Shown here: piece after piece, positions 43,286 through 52,364 of the stretch
How positions within the stretch are numbered: the first letter of the stretch is position 1
How the letters are laid out: the number at the start of each line of letters is the position of its first letter
Origin: Bradyrhizobium paxllaeri
GTDB taxonomy: Bacteria > Pseudomonadota > Alphaproteobacteria > Rhizobiales > Xanthobacteraceae
NCBI RefSeq assembly: GCF_001693515.2
Contig: NZ_CP042968.1
Span: 1,178,001 to 1,242,000, forward strand
Direction: 5' to 3'
Length of the DNA stretch: 64,000 nt
The notes under the pieces: generated by a model
The model's database searches: none
The model's input: the letters and a program-made list of their open reading frames with translations, nothing else
Told to the model about the DNA's origin: nothing
Program-made: the position numbers and the translations under genes

Positions 43286-45553
43286 TCAGATCTGGCCGTG
43301 GAAGGTGCGGCTGATCACGTCCCTTTGCTGTTCCGGCGTCAGGCGAACGAAATTGACAGCGTAGCCCGACACGCGGATCGTGAGTTGCGGATACTTGTCC
43401 GGATTCTTGATGGCGTCTTCCAGCGTCTCCCTGTCGATCACGTTCAGGTTCATGTGGAAGCCGCCGCGCCCGAAATAGAGGTCGAAGGCCTTGGTGGCTT
43501 CTTCGACAAGCTGGGTTTCGGAGAGATGCGCCTTCTGCGGAGCGACGGAAACGGTGTAGCTGATACCGTCGAGCGAATCCTTGTAGGGTAGCTTTGCGAC
43601 CGAGAGGCAGGAGGCAAGCCAGCCATGGCTGTCGCGGCCATGCATCGGGTTCGCACCAGGCCCAAACGGCTCACCCTTGCGGCGGCCGTCGGGCGTGTTG
43701 CCCGTGGCCTTTCCGTAGACGACATTCGAGGTGATGGTGAGGACGCTTTGCGTGTGCGTCGCATTCCGGTAGGTCGGATGCTTGCGGATCTTCTGCATGA
43801 AGCTCGTCACGATTGCCGAGGCGATCTGATCGACACGGTCATCATTGTTGCCGAACTGCGGGGTCGATATGTTTCCTTCGTTCTGGTAGTCGACCACCAG
43901 GCCGGTCGCGTCACGGGCGACGCGAATCTTTCCGTACTTGATGGCGGCAAGGCTGTCGGCAACCACCGACAGGCCGGCGATCCCAAACGCCATGGTGCGG
44001 AGGATGTCACGATCGTGCAGCGCCATCTCCAGCCGCTCGTAGAAGTACTTGTCATGCATGTAGTGGATGCAGTTCATGGCATGCACATAGGTCCTGGCGA
44101 GCCATTCCATGGTCGAATCGAATTTTGCCATGACGTCGTCATAGTTGAGGACATCGCCGGCAACCGGCATGCTCTGCGGCGCGACTTGTTCGCCGGTAAC
44201 CTCATCGCGGCCGCCATTGATGGCGTAGAGCAGGGCCTTTGCGAGGTTCACGCGGGCGCCGAAGAACTGCATCTGCTTGCCGAGTCGCATGGCCGAAACG
44301 CAGCAGGCGATCGCATAGTCATCGCCCCAGTACGGCCGCATCAGGTCGTCGTTCTCGTACTGCAGCGATGAGGTGTCGCGGCTCACCTTGACACAGAAGC
44401 GCTTGAAAGCCGCCGGCATGTGAGTGGACCACAGCACCGTGATGTTCGGCTCGGGCGCGGGCCCGAGATTGGTCAGCGTGTGGAGCATGCGGTAGCTGCT
44501 CTTGGTCACCAGCGCTCGGCCATCGAGGTCCATGCCGCCGACGCATTCGGTCGCCCAATAGGGATCGCCGCTGAACAGCGCGTCGTAGTCGGGCGTGCGC
44601 AGGAAGCGCACGATACGCAGTTTCTGCACCAGTTGATCCCAAAGTTCCTGCGCGCCTGCTTCGTCGAGGGCGCCTTCCTTCAGATCGCGCTCGATGTAGA
44701 TATCGAGGAAGCTCGAGATGCGTCCGATCGACATCGCTGCGCCGTTGGCTTCCTTGATCGCACCGAGATAGGCAAAGTAGGTCCACTGGAACGCTTCCCG
44801 CGCGTTCATCGCGGGCTGCGTGATGTCGTGACCGTAGAGCTTCGCCATCGATGCGAGGTCTTGCAGCGCACGCATTTGCTCGGCGAGCTCCTCGCGCATG
44901 CGAATGACCTCGTCTGTCGGCCACATGTCGTCGATCTGGGCGCGTTCCTGGCGCTTGACCTCCAGCAGGCGGTTGATCCCGTAAAGCGCGACCCTGCGAT
45001 AATCACCAATGATGCGCCCGCGGCCGTAGGCGTCGGGAAGGCCGGTGATGATGCCGGATCGACGGCAATTCATGATTTCGGGCGTATAGGCATCGAACAC
45101 GCCGTCATTGTGCGACTTGCGGTATTTGGTGAAGGCTTCGTGGACCTTGGCATCCGGCTCGAACCCCGCCGCCTTGAGGCCCGTTTCCACCATGCGCAGC
45201 CCGCCAAACGGGAAAATCGCCCGCTTGAACGGCTGGTCCGTCTGAAGGCCGACGATCACCTCGTTGTCCCGGTCGATGTAGCCGGCCGGATGCGCCAGCA
45301 AGGTCGACGGATTCTGTGCGTCCACTGCAAGGACACCTTTTTTCCGCTCGTCGGCAAAGTAGGGCTGCAGCTTGGCCCACACCGCCTTGGTACGCTGCGA
45401 TGCTGGAGCGAGAAACTTTTCATCCCCCGCGTAGGAAGTGACGTTGCGGACGATGAAGTCGCGCACGTTGATCGTGGATGACCAGTCGCCGGGCTGGAAG
45501 CCTCTCCAGCTATCCGTCTTGGCATCCTGCTTGAGCGCTGCGCTACCCTTCAT
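43286..45553 (-). CDS. pflB: Formate C-acetyltransferase (pyruvate formate-lyase)
   Basis: A 755-residue enzyme that splits pyruvate and CoA to acetyl-CoA and formate. The active-site cysteine pair (IACCVS, Cys417-Cys418) and the C-terminal radical glycine (RVSGYAV, Gly730) are intact, and length matches E. coli PflB. Start is preceded by GGGAGGGAG. First gene of the pflB-pflA-AspT-focA operon. A FixK box lies 91 bases upstream, so expression is likely limited to low oxygen, where the oxygen-labile radical is safe. Confidence 0.97.
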   Translation of the reverse strand: MKGSAALKQDAKTDSWRGFQPGDWSSTINVRDFIVRNVTSYAGDEKFLAPASQRTKAVWAKLQPYFADERKKGVLAVDAQNPSTLLAHPAGYIDRDNEVIVGLQTDQPFKRAIFPFGGLRMVETGLKAAGFEPDAKVHEAFTKYRKSHNDGVFDAYTPEIMNCRRSGIITGLPDAYGRGRIIGDYRRVALYGINRLLEVKRQERAQIDDMWPTDEVIRMREELAEQMRALQDLASMAKLYGHDITQPAMNAREAFQWTYFAYLGAIKEANGAAMSIGRISSFLDIYIERDLKEGALDEAGAQELWDQLVQKLRIVRFLRTPDYDALFSGDPYWATECVGGMDLDGRALVTKSSYRMLHTLTNLGPAPEPNITVLWSTHMPAAFKRFCVKVSRDTSSLQYENDDLMRPYWGDDYAIACCVSAMRLGKQMQFFGARVNLAKALLYAINGGRDEVTGEQVAPQSMPVAGDVLNYDDVMAKFDSTMEWLARTYVHAMNCIHYMHDKYFYERLEMALHDRDILRTMAFGIAGLSVVADSLAAIKYGKIRVARDATGLVVDYQNEGNISTPQFGNNDDRVDQIASAIVTSFMQKIRKHPTYRNATHTQSVLTITSNVVYGKATGNTPDGRRKGEPFGPGANPMHGRDSHGWLASCLSVAKLPYKDSLDGISYTVSVAPQKAHLSETQLVEEATKAFDLYFGRGGFHMNLNVIDRETLEDAIKNPDKYPQLTIRVSGYAVNFVRLTPEQQRDVISRTFHGQI

Positions 45554-45644
45554 GATGCGTCTCCCTCCCGAGAAATTGGTTCAGGCCCGGCCGGCGGTAC
45601 CATGTTGTTTTCCGCATGCTAGAGGAGGCGCGCCAGCGCTCCGC

Positions 45645-45658
45645 TTGATCTATGTCAA
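45645..45658 (-). promoter_or_regulatory. FixK/FNR box for the pflB operon
   Basis: TTGATCTATGTCAA, TTGA-N6-TCAA, 91 bases before the pflB start codon in the 287-base divergent region shared with pta. Confidence 0.85.
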
Positions 45659-45753
45659 GCCGGAGCGAGACCTTGGCCGTTCGTCAGCCAAAATTTGTGC
45701 AGCGGTCGCTTTGGTGCGGTCGGCTTCCACGGCCCGCCTCGTGCAGCAGACGC

Positions 45754-45767
45754 TTGACCTAGATCAA
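45754..45767 (+). promoter_or_regulatory. FixK/FNR box for the pta operon
   Basis: TTGACCTAGATCAA, TTGA-N6-TCAA, 73 bases before the pta start codon. It is separate from the pflB box, 95 bases away, so the two divergent operons have their own sites. Confidence 0.87.
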
Positions 45768-45840
45768 CGTCACCATGGCGGCGCGCTCCAAGGTCCGATG
45801 ATTAAGTGGATCGATGCTGCCAACTTGTCGGAGCAAAATA

Positions 45841-46815
45841 ATGAGCACCAAGCCAGCCGCAGCGATGGGGACGCAACCAGTGTCAAAGTACGACAAGCTT
45901 ATCGCGGCCGCGAAAGGCGTTCCGACGGTGTCGACCGTTGTGGTGCATCCCTGCGACGAGAGTTCGTTACGCGGCGCGATCGAGTCCGCGGAGGCCGGGA
46001 TCATCAAGGCGATCCTTGTCGGACCGGCGTCCAGGATCAGGGACGCAGCCGCCAAGCACAATCTGAACATCTCGGGCTGTGAAATCGTCGATACGCCGAA
46101 CACGGAGGCGGATGCAGCTACCAAGGGCGTTGAACTGATCCACCAGGGCAAGGGCGAGGTCCTGATGAAGGGCAGCCTGCACACCGACGAGATCATGCGC
46201 GCGGTCACTGCAAAAGTCGGCGGACTGCGAACCGACCGTCGTATCAGCCATGTCTTCGTCATGGACGTGCCGGCCTACGCCGATACCGTGTTCGTCACCG
46301 ATGCGGCGATCAACATCGCCCCGGACCTCGACGCCAAGCGGGACATCATCCAGAACGCCGTCGATCTTTTTAATCAGGCAGGTTTCGGCACGACGCCGCG
46401 GGTCGCGATCCTGTCCGCGGTCGAGACGGTCACCTCGAAGATTCCGTCCACCATCGAGGCCGCCGCGCTGTGCAAGATGGCCGACCGCAAGCAGATCACC
46501 GGAGCGTTGCTCGACGGACCGCTCGCCTTCGACAACGCGATCGACCTCGAGGCCGCCCGCATCAAGGGCATCAAGTCGGAGGTCGCAGGCCGCGCGCAGA
46601 TCCTGGTCGTGCCCGATCTGGAGTCCGGCAACATGCTGGCAAAGAACCTCACCTATTTCGCCAAGGCTGATGGTGCGGGCGTCGTGCTCGGCGCGCGCGT
46701 GCCCGTCGTGCTGACGTCGCGGGCGGATTCGCCGCGGTCGCGGATGGCGTCCGCTGCCATTGCCGCCCTTCAGGCCAATGCGCGCCGCAAAACCACTCCA
46801 ATCGCCGCAGCGTGA
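45841..46815 (+). CDS. pta: Phosphate acetyltransferase (short PTA/PTB type)
   Basis: A 324-residue protein of the single-domain phosphate acetyl/butyryltransferase family, with [40 protein letters not shown] and [20 protein letters not shown], the family signatures around the CoA and phosphate sites. It converts acetyl-CoA to acetyl phosphate. I use the ATG at 45841 (GGAG 8 bases before it). It is followed directly by ackA, so the pair makes ATP from acetyl-CoA. A butyryl or other acyl substrate is possible for this short type. Confidence 0.92.
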   Translation: MSTKPAAAMGTQPVSKYDKLIAAAKGVPTVSTVVVHPCDESSLRGAIESAEAGIIKAILVGPASRIRDAAAKHNLNISGCEIVDTPNTEADAATKGVELIHQGKGEVLMKGSLHTDEIMRAVTAKVGGLRTDRRISHVFVMDVPAYADTVFVTDAAINIAPDLDAKRDIIQNAVDLFNQAGFGTTPRVAILSAVETVTSKIPSTIEAAALCKMADRKQITGALLDGPLAFDNAIDLEAARIKGIKSEVAGRAQILVVPDLESGNMLAKNLTYFAKADGAGVVLGARVPVVLTSRADSPRSRMASAAIAALQANARRKTTPIAAA

Positions 46816-46820
46816 CCGCC

Positions 46821-48035
46821 ATGGATACGATCCTCGTCGTCAATGCCGGTTCCTCCAGCGTGAAGTTTCAGATCTTCGCGGTCGAAGGCGAGGGCGGGCT
46901 GCGGCGCCAGATCAAGGGCCAGATGGACGGCATCGGCAGCCGGCCGCGGCTGCGCGCCAGCGGTCCCAACGGTGATCCGATGGCCGATCGGGCCTATCCG
47001 ATCGAAGCCGTGGCCGATGTTCCGGCCGCGATGGCGGTGGCAGGTGCGTGGCTGCGCGATGAGCTCAATGTAAATCCCATCGCGGTTGGCCATCGCGTGG
47101 TCCATGGCGGACCGGATCATTCGCGACCGGTGCTGATCGATCATGGTGTCGTGGCGCGCCTGGAGCGCTACGTCTCTCTGGCGCCGCTGCACCAGCCGCA
47201 TAACCTCGCGCCGATCAGGACGCTGCTCGGCAAATTCCCGACATTGCCCCAGGTTGCCTGCTTCGATACCGCGTTTCATCGCGATCATGACGCCCTGGCG
47301 GACCATTATGCGATCCCGCATCAGCTTCACACCGAGGGCGTCCGGCGGTATGGCTTCCACGGGCTGTCCTACGAATACATCGCCAAGAGCTTGCCGCAGG
47401 TCGCGCCCGATATCGCCGGCGGTCGGGTGATTGTCGCTCACCTCGGAAGCGGCGCCTCGATGTGCGCGATACGGGGCGGAAAGAGCGTCGAGAGCACCAT
47501 GGGCTTCACCGCGCTCGACGGGCTCGCGATGGGAACTCGCCCGGGCCAGCTCGATCCCGGCGTAGTCCTCTACCTCATCGCGGAAAAGGGCATGTCGGCC
47601 GCGAACGTGCAGAATTTCCTTTACCGCGACTGCGGCCTGAAGGGGCTGTCCGGCGTCAGCAACGACATGCGGGAACTGGAGACGAGCGCGGACCCGCGTG
47701 CGGCGTTTGCGGTCGACTATTTCGTCTACCGCGTTGGCCTCAACGCCGGCATGCTGGCGGCGGCGCTGCAGGGCCTTGACGCCTTCGTGTTCACGGCCGG
47801 GATCGGCGAGAATTCAGTCTCGATCCGCGCCCGTATTGCCGAAAAACTGGCCTGGCTCGGCATTGCGCTCGACCAGGCGGAGAATGCAAAACACGCCACG
47901 AAAATATCGAGCTCCGACAGCCGGATTCCCGTCTACGTCGTGCCCACCGACGAAGAGCTGATGATTGCGCAGCACACGCTGGCGCTGCTGATGAATAGAC
48001 AATCGCCCAACCAGAAACGCGTGAGAGCATCATGA
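46821..48035 (+). CDS. ackA: Acetate kinase
   Basis: A 404-residue ASKHA-fold kinase: N-terminal [13 protein letters not shown] phosphate loop, VGHRVVHGG (catalytic region), [27 protein letters not shown] and the C-terminal [12 protein letters not shown]. It turns acetyl phosphate and ADP into acetate and ATP. A GTG at 46812 would overlap the pta stop by four bases; I prefer the ATG at 46821 because it places the first strand as in other acetate kinases. It overlaps the fabI start by four bases. Confidence 0.95.
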   Translation: MDTILVVNAGSSSVKFQIFAVEGEGGLRRQIKGQMDGIGSRPRLRASGPNGDPMADRAYPIEAVADVPAAMAVAGAWLRDELNVNPIAVGHRVVHGGPDHSRPVLIDHGVVARLERYVSLAPLHQPHNLAPIRTLLGKFPTLPQVACFDTAFHRDHDALADHYAIPHQLHTEGVRRYGFHGLSYEYIAKSLPQVAPDIAGGRVIVAHLGSGASMCAIRGGKSVESTMGFTALDGLAMGTRPGQLDPGVVLYLIAEKGMSAANVQNFLYRDCGLKGLSGVSNDMRELETSADPRAAFAVDYFVYRVGLNAGMLAAALQGLDAFVFTAGIGENSVSIRARIAEKLAWLGIALDQAENAKHATKISSSDSRIPVYVVPTDEELMIAQHTLALLMNRQSPNQKRVRAS

Positions 48036-48823
48036 ACATCCCGGTTTTTCCCGAGACCAAGGTCGCGCTGAAGGGCAAGAAGGGATTGATCGTCGGCATT
48101 GCCAACGATCAATCCATCGCGTGGGGGTGCGCCAAGGCGTTTCGCGCGCTGGGGGCCGATCTCGCAGTCACCTACCTGAACGAAAAGGCGAAGAAGCACG
48201 TGGAGCCGCTGGCCAAAGCCCTGGAATCGCCGATCTTCGAGCCGCTCGACGTCATGGTCGAGGGTGAAACCGAGAAGGTGTTCGAACGGATCAAGAAGGA
48301 ATGGGGACAGCTCGACTTCCTGCTTCATTCCATTGCTTTCTCGCCGAAGGGCGCGCTGCACGGCCGCGTGGTGGATGTCGACCGCGAAGGTTTTCAGAAG
48401 ACCATGGACGTGTCCTGCTGGTCGTTCCTGCGGATGGCGCATCTGGCCGAACCACTGATGAAGAACGGCGGCACCATCTTCACCATGACCTATTACGGCA
48501 GCCAGATGGTGGTGAAGAACTACAACGTCATGGGCGTAGCAAAGGCGGCGCTCGAAGCGGCGGTTCGCTATGTCGCGGCAGAACTCGGCCCGAAGGGCAT
48601 TCGCGTCCATGCCATCTCGCCGGGACCGCTCGCGACCCGCGCCGCGTCGGGCATTCCCGAGTTCGATGAATTGATGGACAAGGCACAGTCGCAGGCGCCG
48701 GCGCGCAGCCTCGTCAGTATCGACGATGTCGGCAGGGCCACCGCATTCCTGGCGCTCGATGGCGCCAAGCTGATCACCGGCAGCGTGCTCTATATCGACG
48801 GCGGCTATCACATCATCGATTAG
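48032..48823 (+). CDS. fabI: Enoyl-ACP reductase (NADH), FabI paralogue
   Basis: A 263-residue divergent [19 protein letters not shown] cofactor loop, [15 protein letters not shown], the MTYYGSQ tyrosine region and [13 protein letters not shown] (Tyr-x6-Lys), then [14 protein letters not shown] and a C-terminal GGYHIID, all typical of FabI. It overlaps ackA by four bases (ATGA). Its place in an acetate-fermentation operon, not with fatty-acid genes, suggests a specialised copy that runs at low oxygen and consumes NADH or adjusts acyl chains. Confidence 0.94.
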   Translation: MNIPVFPETKVALKGKKGLIVGIANDQSIAWGCAKAFRALGADLAVTYLNEKAKKHVEPLAKALESPIFEPLDVMVEGETEKVFERIKKEWGQLDFLLHSIAFSPKGALHGRVVDVDREGFQKTMDVSCWSFLRMAHLAEPLMKNGGTIFTMTYYGSQMVVKNYNVMGVAKAALEAAVRYVAAELGPKGIRVHAISPGPLATRAASGIPEFDELMDKAQSQAPARSLVSIDDVGRATAFLALDGAKLITGSVLYIDGGYHIID

Positions 48824-48829
48824 GCCGGC

Positions 48830-49288
48830 TTAACGGTAATGCAGGCCGATCACTTCGGCGACGCAAGCCGGCCGCTGGCCGCCCTCGATCTCGATCGCGA
48901 CGCGATAGTGCACCCGCAAACCGTTGGGCGGCACGTCCTCGGCTTCGGCGATGCTCACGCGGCCGCGCAGTTTTGAGCCGGCCGGCACCGGCGCGAGATA
49001 GCGGATGCGATCGGCGCCGTAGTTCAGCGTGTTCTTCAGCCCCTTCAGGCCCATCACCTCGCGGATGAACATCGGTGTCAGGCTCAACGACAGCAAGCCA
49101 TGCGCGATGGTCTTGCCACCAGGCATTTCTTCTTTCGCTCGCTCTTGATCGACGTGAATCCACTGTTCGTCGCACGTTGCTTCCGCAAACTTGTTGATGC
49201 GGTCCTGCGTGATCTCGATCCAGTCGCTGACGCCTACCTCCTTGCCGACGGCGGCCCTGAGATCGTCGAATCCGTTGAAGATCTGCAT
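48830..49288 (-). CDS. MaoC-family (R)-enoyl-CoA hydratase-like protein
   Basis: A 152-residue hot-dog-fold protein with the DEQWIHVD hydratase motif (Asp-x4-His), GGKTIAHGLLSLSL and NYGADRIRYLAPVPAG. This is the (R)-specific enoyl-CoA hydratase or NodN-type branch; such enzymes make (R)-3-hydroxyacyl-CoA from enoyl-CoA. It is the last gene of the minus-strand group after the CoA-transferase pair, 22 bases after subunit B. Next to a FabI copy and a PhaC-like DUF3141 protein, a role in hydroxyacyl-CoA supply fits. Confidence 0.9.
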   Translation of the reverse strand: MQIFNGFDDLRAAVGKEVGVSDWIEITQDRINKFAEATCDEQWIHVDQERAKEEMPGGKTIAHGLLSLSLTPMFIREVMGLKGLKNTLNYGADRIRYLAPVPAGSKLRGRVSIAEAEDVPPNGLRVHYRVAIEIEGGQRPACVAEVIGLHYR

Positions 49289-49310
49289 GGTCTCGATCCG
49301 CGTTCGCGTT

Positions 49311-49961
49311 TTAAAGCTTCATCTCCGGCACCTTGTCCGGAATGGCGAGTTCGGCTTCCGTCACCGCGAGCACCTCGGCGACTTTCAGGCCCGGCGCCGT
49401 CTCCATGAGCGTAGCCTTGCCGCCAGGGAAGGCGATGACCGCCATATCGGTCACGACAAGATCGACCGGACGTGCCGAGGTCAGCGGCAGATTGCACTCG
49501 GCGACGATCTTGGACTTGCCCTTGGCGGCGTGCTGCATGGCAACGATCACGCGTTTGGCGCCGGTCACCAGGTCCATGGCGCCGCCCATGCCCGGCACCA
49601 TCTTGCCGGGGATCATCCAGTTGGCGAGATGGCCGCCGGCGTCCACCTGCAGGCCGCCGAGCACCGTGATGTCGACATGGCCGCCGCGGATCAGGCCGAA
49701 CGACATCGCGCTATCGAAGGTGGCCGCGCCCGGCAGCGCACTGATCGGCCTTCCGCCGGCATCGGTCAAAAGCGGATGCGCCATGCCCTGCTCGGGAATG
49801 GGGCCGGTGCCGATCAGGCCGTTCTCGGATTGAAAGAAAACATTTAGCCCGGCGGGGACGTAGTTCGCGACCAGCGTCGGAATGCCGATGCCGAGATTGA
49901 CGAGATTGCCGGACCGAAGCTCCTGCGCCACGCGGCGGGCAATGATGGTTTGTGCATCCAT
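49311..49961 (-). CDS. scoB: 3-oxoacid CoA-transferase subunit B
   Basis: A 216-residue subunit with the catalytic glutamate in FQSENGLIGTGP and the LVNLGIGIPT, GGHVDITVLGG and MPGMGGAMDLV (here VPGMGGAMDLV) segments of family I CoA-transferases. It forms the active site together with subunit A, encoded three bases upstream. It moves CoA between acyl groups such as acetyl, succinyl and acetoacetyl. Low-oxygen control (FixK box before the operon) suggests it moves CoA in fermentation or acetoacetate use. Confidence 0.92.
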   Translation of the reverse strand: MDAQTIIARRVAQELRSGNLVNLGIGIPTLVANYVPAGLNVFFQSENGLIGTGPIPEQGMAHPLLTDAGGRPISALPGAATFDSAMSFGLIRGGHVDITVLGGLQVDAGGHLANWMIPGKMVPGMGGAMDLVTGAKRVIVAMQHAAKGKSKIVAECNLPLTSARPVDLVVTDMAVIAFPGGKATLMETAPGLKVAEVLAVTEAELAIPDKVPEMKL

Positions 49962-49964
49962 GGG

Positions 49965-50612
49965 TCACCCGTTCGCGACGAGATAATCCACCAGCGGGCC
50001 TGGCGTGACGACATGATCGGGAGCGATGACGCCGACCGGCACGATATGTTCGGCGGTGACGATCACCGTGTCAGCCGCCATCGCCATCACAGGATTGAAG
50101 TTGCGGGCGGTGAGGGCATAGGAAAGGTTGCCGACATAGTCGGCGAGGAATGCGTGCACGAGCGCGAAATCGGCGCGCAGCGCCGTCTCGAGCAGGTACG
50201 ATTTTCCATTCACGTCGATCTTCTGCTTGCCGCCCTCGACGAGGGTGCCGACGCCGGTCGGCGTCAGCACGCCGCCGAGGCCGCAGCCGCCGGCGCGGAT
50301 GCGTTCGACAAAAGTGCCCTGCGGGATCAGGTCGACGGTGATCTGCTTGCCGAGCATCTGCTGCTGCGCTTTCGGATTGAGCCCGATATGGGTGCCGATC
50401 ATGTTGGTGACCTGGCCGCCCTCGAACAGCTTGCCGACGCCCTTGCCGGGTACCGCCGCATCGTTGCTGATCAGGGAAAGGCCTGACTTCTTCTGCCGCA
50501 CCAGCTCGTCGAGCAGGCGTTCCGGCGTGCCGACGCCCATGAAGCCACCGACCATGATGCTTGCGCCGTTGGGGATCATCGCGACGGCTTCTTCGGCGGA
50601 GACGGGCTTCAT
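49965..50612 (-). CDS. scoA: 3-oxoacid CoA-transferase subunit A
   Basis: A 215-residue subunit with IPNGASIMVGGFMGVGTPERLLDEL (the CoA-binding glycine-rich segment), EVIPQGTFVERIRAGGCGLGG-type region (here DLIPQGTFVERIRAGG) and GVLTPTGVGT, all family I CoA-transferase marks. First gene of the scoA-scoB-maoC operon. It starts 72 bases after a FixK box at 50685. Confidence 0.92.
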   Translation of the reverse strand: MKPVSAEEAVAMIPNGASIMVGGFMGVGTPERLLDELVRQKKSGLSLISNDAAVPGKGVGKLFEGGQVTNMIGTHIGLNPKAQQQMLGKQITVDLIPQGTFVERIRAGGCGLGGVLTPTGVGTLVEGGKQKIDVNGKSYLLETALRADFALVHAFLADYVGNLSYALTARNFNPVMAMAADTVIVTAEHIVPVGVIAPDHVVTPGPLVDYLVANG

Positions 50613-50684
50613 GATCTAACTCCGGCAATCGATCGGAGGCGGAACGGTTGATCGAAGATGTTGCGGCCGGGCCAAGCGGCGACC

Positions 50685-50698
50685 TTGATCTGGGTCAA
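50685..50698 (-). promoter_or_regulatory. FixK/FNR box for the scoA operon
   Basis: TTGATCTGGGTCAA, TTGA-N6-TCAA, 72 bases before the scoA start codon and 12 bases past the stop of the next gene. Confidence 0.83.
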
Positions 50699-50710
50699 GG
50701 GTCCGCCCGT

Positions 50711-51313
50711 TCACGCTTCCGCGTCACCCCGGATGCCGATGCCCTCGAGCAGCTCCGCCCACAGCTTCCCGACCTGGCGATGCCGGCCTTCGACCGCCGC
50801 GCTGACGGCGTCGCGCATCGGCCTGAGGTCTTCGCTCTTGAGGAAATGAATCTGTGCCTGAATGAGACGGCTGCTCTCGAATTCGATCCGCCGCAACGCC
50901 ATCACGAACGGATCCTCCGCGGATGCCTCGACCGGCAGCAGTGCGGCAGGCCGGATTGCGCCGTGCACGGCGTGCCCAAGTGCGGCAATATCGATCGTCA
51001 TTGCTTGCCTCAGGTCGGCAACGCCGGTTACCGGCTTCGGCAGCCAGGCCGCCTCCCAGGTCAGCGCGTGGAGGGGAAGCGTGAATTCCGGCAACCAGGA
51101 CGTCGCACGTATCAGCAAGGAGACGATCTCGGTCTCGCGATGAAGCTGCGCGTTCAGCTCGGTTTGCCAGCCGGCCTTGAGCTGGCCGGGCAAGGCGACC
51201 GCAAGCTGCCTTGCCAGCGCGCCATGCGCCGAAATCAGGAATGCGGCGATGCGCGTTTGCTGGAGCGGCGGAACGCGGCCGGCGGCATCGAGCGGACCGA
51301 GGAACTGGCTCAT
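50711..51313 (-). CDS. Uncharacterised 200-residue helical protein, coupled to an alpha/beta hydrolase
   Basis: I do not recognise this protein. It is 200 residues, largely predicted helical, without signal peptide, membrane segment or catalytic motif, and has Trp-rich stretches in the middle (SWLPEF, TWEAAWLPKP) and helix-forming ends (LLEGIGIRGDAEA). The ATG at 51313 overlaps the hydrolase stop (ATGA), so the two are co-translated. The helical build and PHA/acyl context would suit a phasin-like or hydrolase-partner protein; that is inference only. It is the second gene of a FixK-box-controlled pair. Confidence 0.6.
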   Translation of the reverse strand: MSQFLGPLDAAGRVPPLQQTRIAAFLISAHGALARQLAVALPGQLKAGWQTELNAQLHRETEIVSLLIRATSWLPEFTLPLHALTWEAAWLPKPVTGVADLRQAMTIDIAALGHAVHGAIRPAALLPVEASAEDPFVMALRRIEFESSRLIQAQIHFLKSEDLRPMRDAVSAAVEGRHRQVGKLWAELLEGIGIRGDAEA

Positions 51314-52236
51314 GGCGCCGCCTTCTGCACCGGGACCGCGCGCAAATGGTCGTAGCCGGCCGGAAACGGGATCATCGCGCCGCCGGGCTCCTCCGGTGCG
51401 ATCCACACCGTCTTGCTGCCCTGCCAGCGTTTCGCCAGCACGTCTTCGGCGAAGCGCGCCAGCAGATCCGCGGTCAATGCCGCCTTCTCCAGCGTGAAGG
51501 CGTGATAGGCGTTCGGGATGATGACGAGCGAGCTGTCGGGAATATTGACGCGCAGCGTTTCGTGCAGCGAGCGCGGAGTGAGAAAATCGAACTCGCCGTT
51601 CAGGATCATGGTTGGCGTCCTGATGGACGGAAGAAGCGGCGTCAGAGGCTGGAAATCGAGGAACGACTCCATCAGGTTCTGAAGCGCGTAAACGTCGTTG
51701 ATCAACCAGCCCTGCCGCTTCACGGCATCGAGATTGCCGAGCAGCGGCTTGAGCCAGGCGTCCGACAGGTTCATCGGCAGCAGCAGGTCCTGCAGATAGG
51801 TCGTGCCGCCGAGAATGAGGCCCGTTCGCAGCGCATTGCCTAGCAGCAGGAGTTGCGGCGACAGCTCGGCGAATGCGCTCATCGGGACGAGCCCGGCCAG
51901 TCTTTCACCATGCTCGATCGCGTACCGCAGCGCAATCAGCCCGCCAAAACTGATGCCGCTCAGGAAAATCGGGCCATCGCCGAGTTCGCCGATCAGGAGC
52001 CGAAGCGCTTCGACCTGATCGCCCTGGCTGATGAAAAGCTCTGGCTTGTCGGAAGCGCCCTGGCCGAGAAGGTCGAACGTTGCGACGCGGAATCCTCTGG
52101 CCGTCAGTGCGTCGCGGTAAGCGGCCCACAGCTCCGAATATTGCGTCAGCCCGTTGACCAACACATAGGCGGGGGCGCCCTGCGGGCCATCGAGCTCGTA
52201 ACGGATGCGGTGCGAGCCATGCGCCAGAAACGGCAT
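51310..52236 (-). CDS. Alpha/beta hydrolase
   Basis: A 308-residue protein of the alpha/beta-hydrolase-1 family with NGLTQYSELW near the oxyanion hole, a serine elbow SGISFGGLIAL, a late acid (NGEFDFLTP) and a C-terminal histidine in PNAYHAFTLEKAAL. Its substrate is unknown. I start at the ATG at 52236; a TTG at 52266 is also open. The chosen start puts the FixK box at 52294 exactly 57 bases away, matching the 57-base distance to the divergent gene. It overlaps the following unknown gene by four bases. Confidence 0.84.
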   Translation of the reverse strand: MPFLAHGSHRIRYELDGPQGAPAYVLVNGLTQYSELWAAYRDALTARGFRVATFDLLGQGASDKPELFISQGDQVEALRLLIGELGDGPIFLSGISFGGLIALRYAIEHGERLAGLVPMSAFAELSPQLLLLGNALRTGLILGGTTYLQDLLLPMNLSDAWLKPLLGNLDAVKRQGWLINDVYALQNLMESFLDFQPLTPLLPSIRTPTMILNGEFDFLTPRSLHETLRVNIPDSSLVIIPNAYHAFTLEKAALTADLLARFAEDVLAKRWQGSKTVWIAPEEPGGAMIPFPAGYDHLRAVPVQKAAP

Positions 52237-52293
52237 TCGATTCACTTTGACGATATCGAGCCGCAACCCTGAGGCGCGCTGCCGCGTCAGCCC

Positions 52294-52307
52294 TTGAGAT
52301 AGATCAA
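52294..52307. promoter_or_regulatory. FixK/FNR box between two divergent hydrolase genes
   Basis: TTGAGATAGATCAA, TTGA-N6-TCAA, lies 57 bases from the starts of both the minus-strand hydrolase (52236) and the plus-strand 829-residue gene (52365). One box may serve both promoters. Confidence 0.8.
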
Positions 52308-52364
52308 CACTTGGTGAGGTGCCCAGTCGGAAGTTTACGGAAAACCTGTCCAGGGAGGCTTTCC

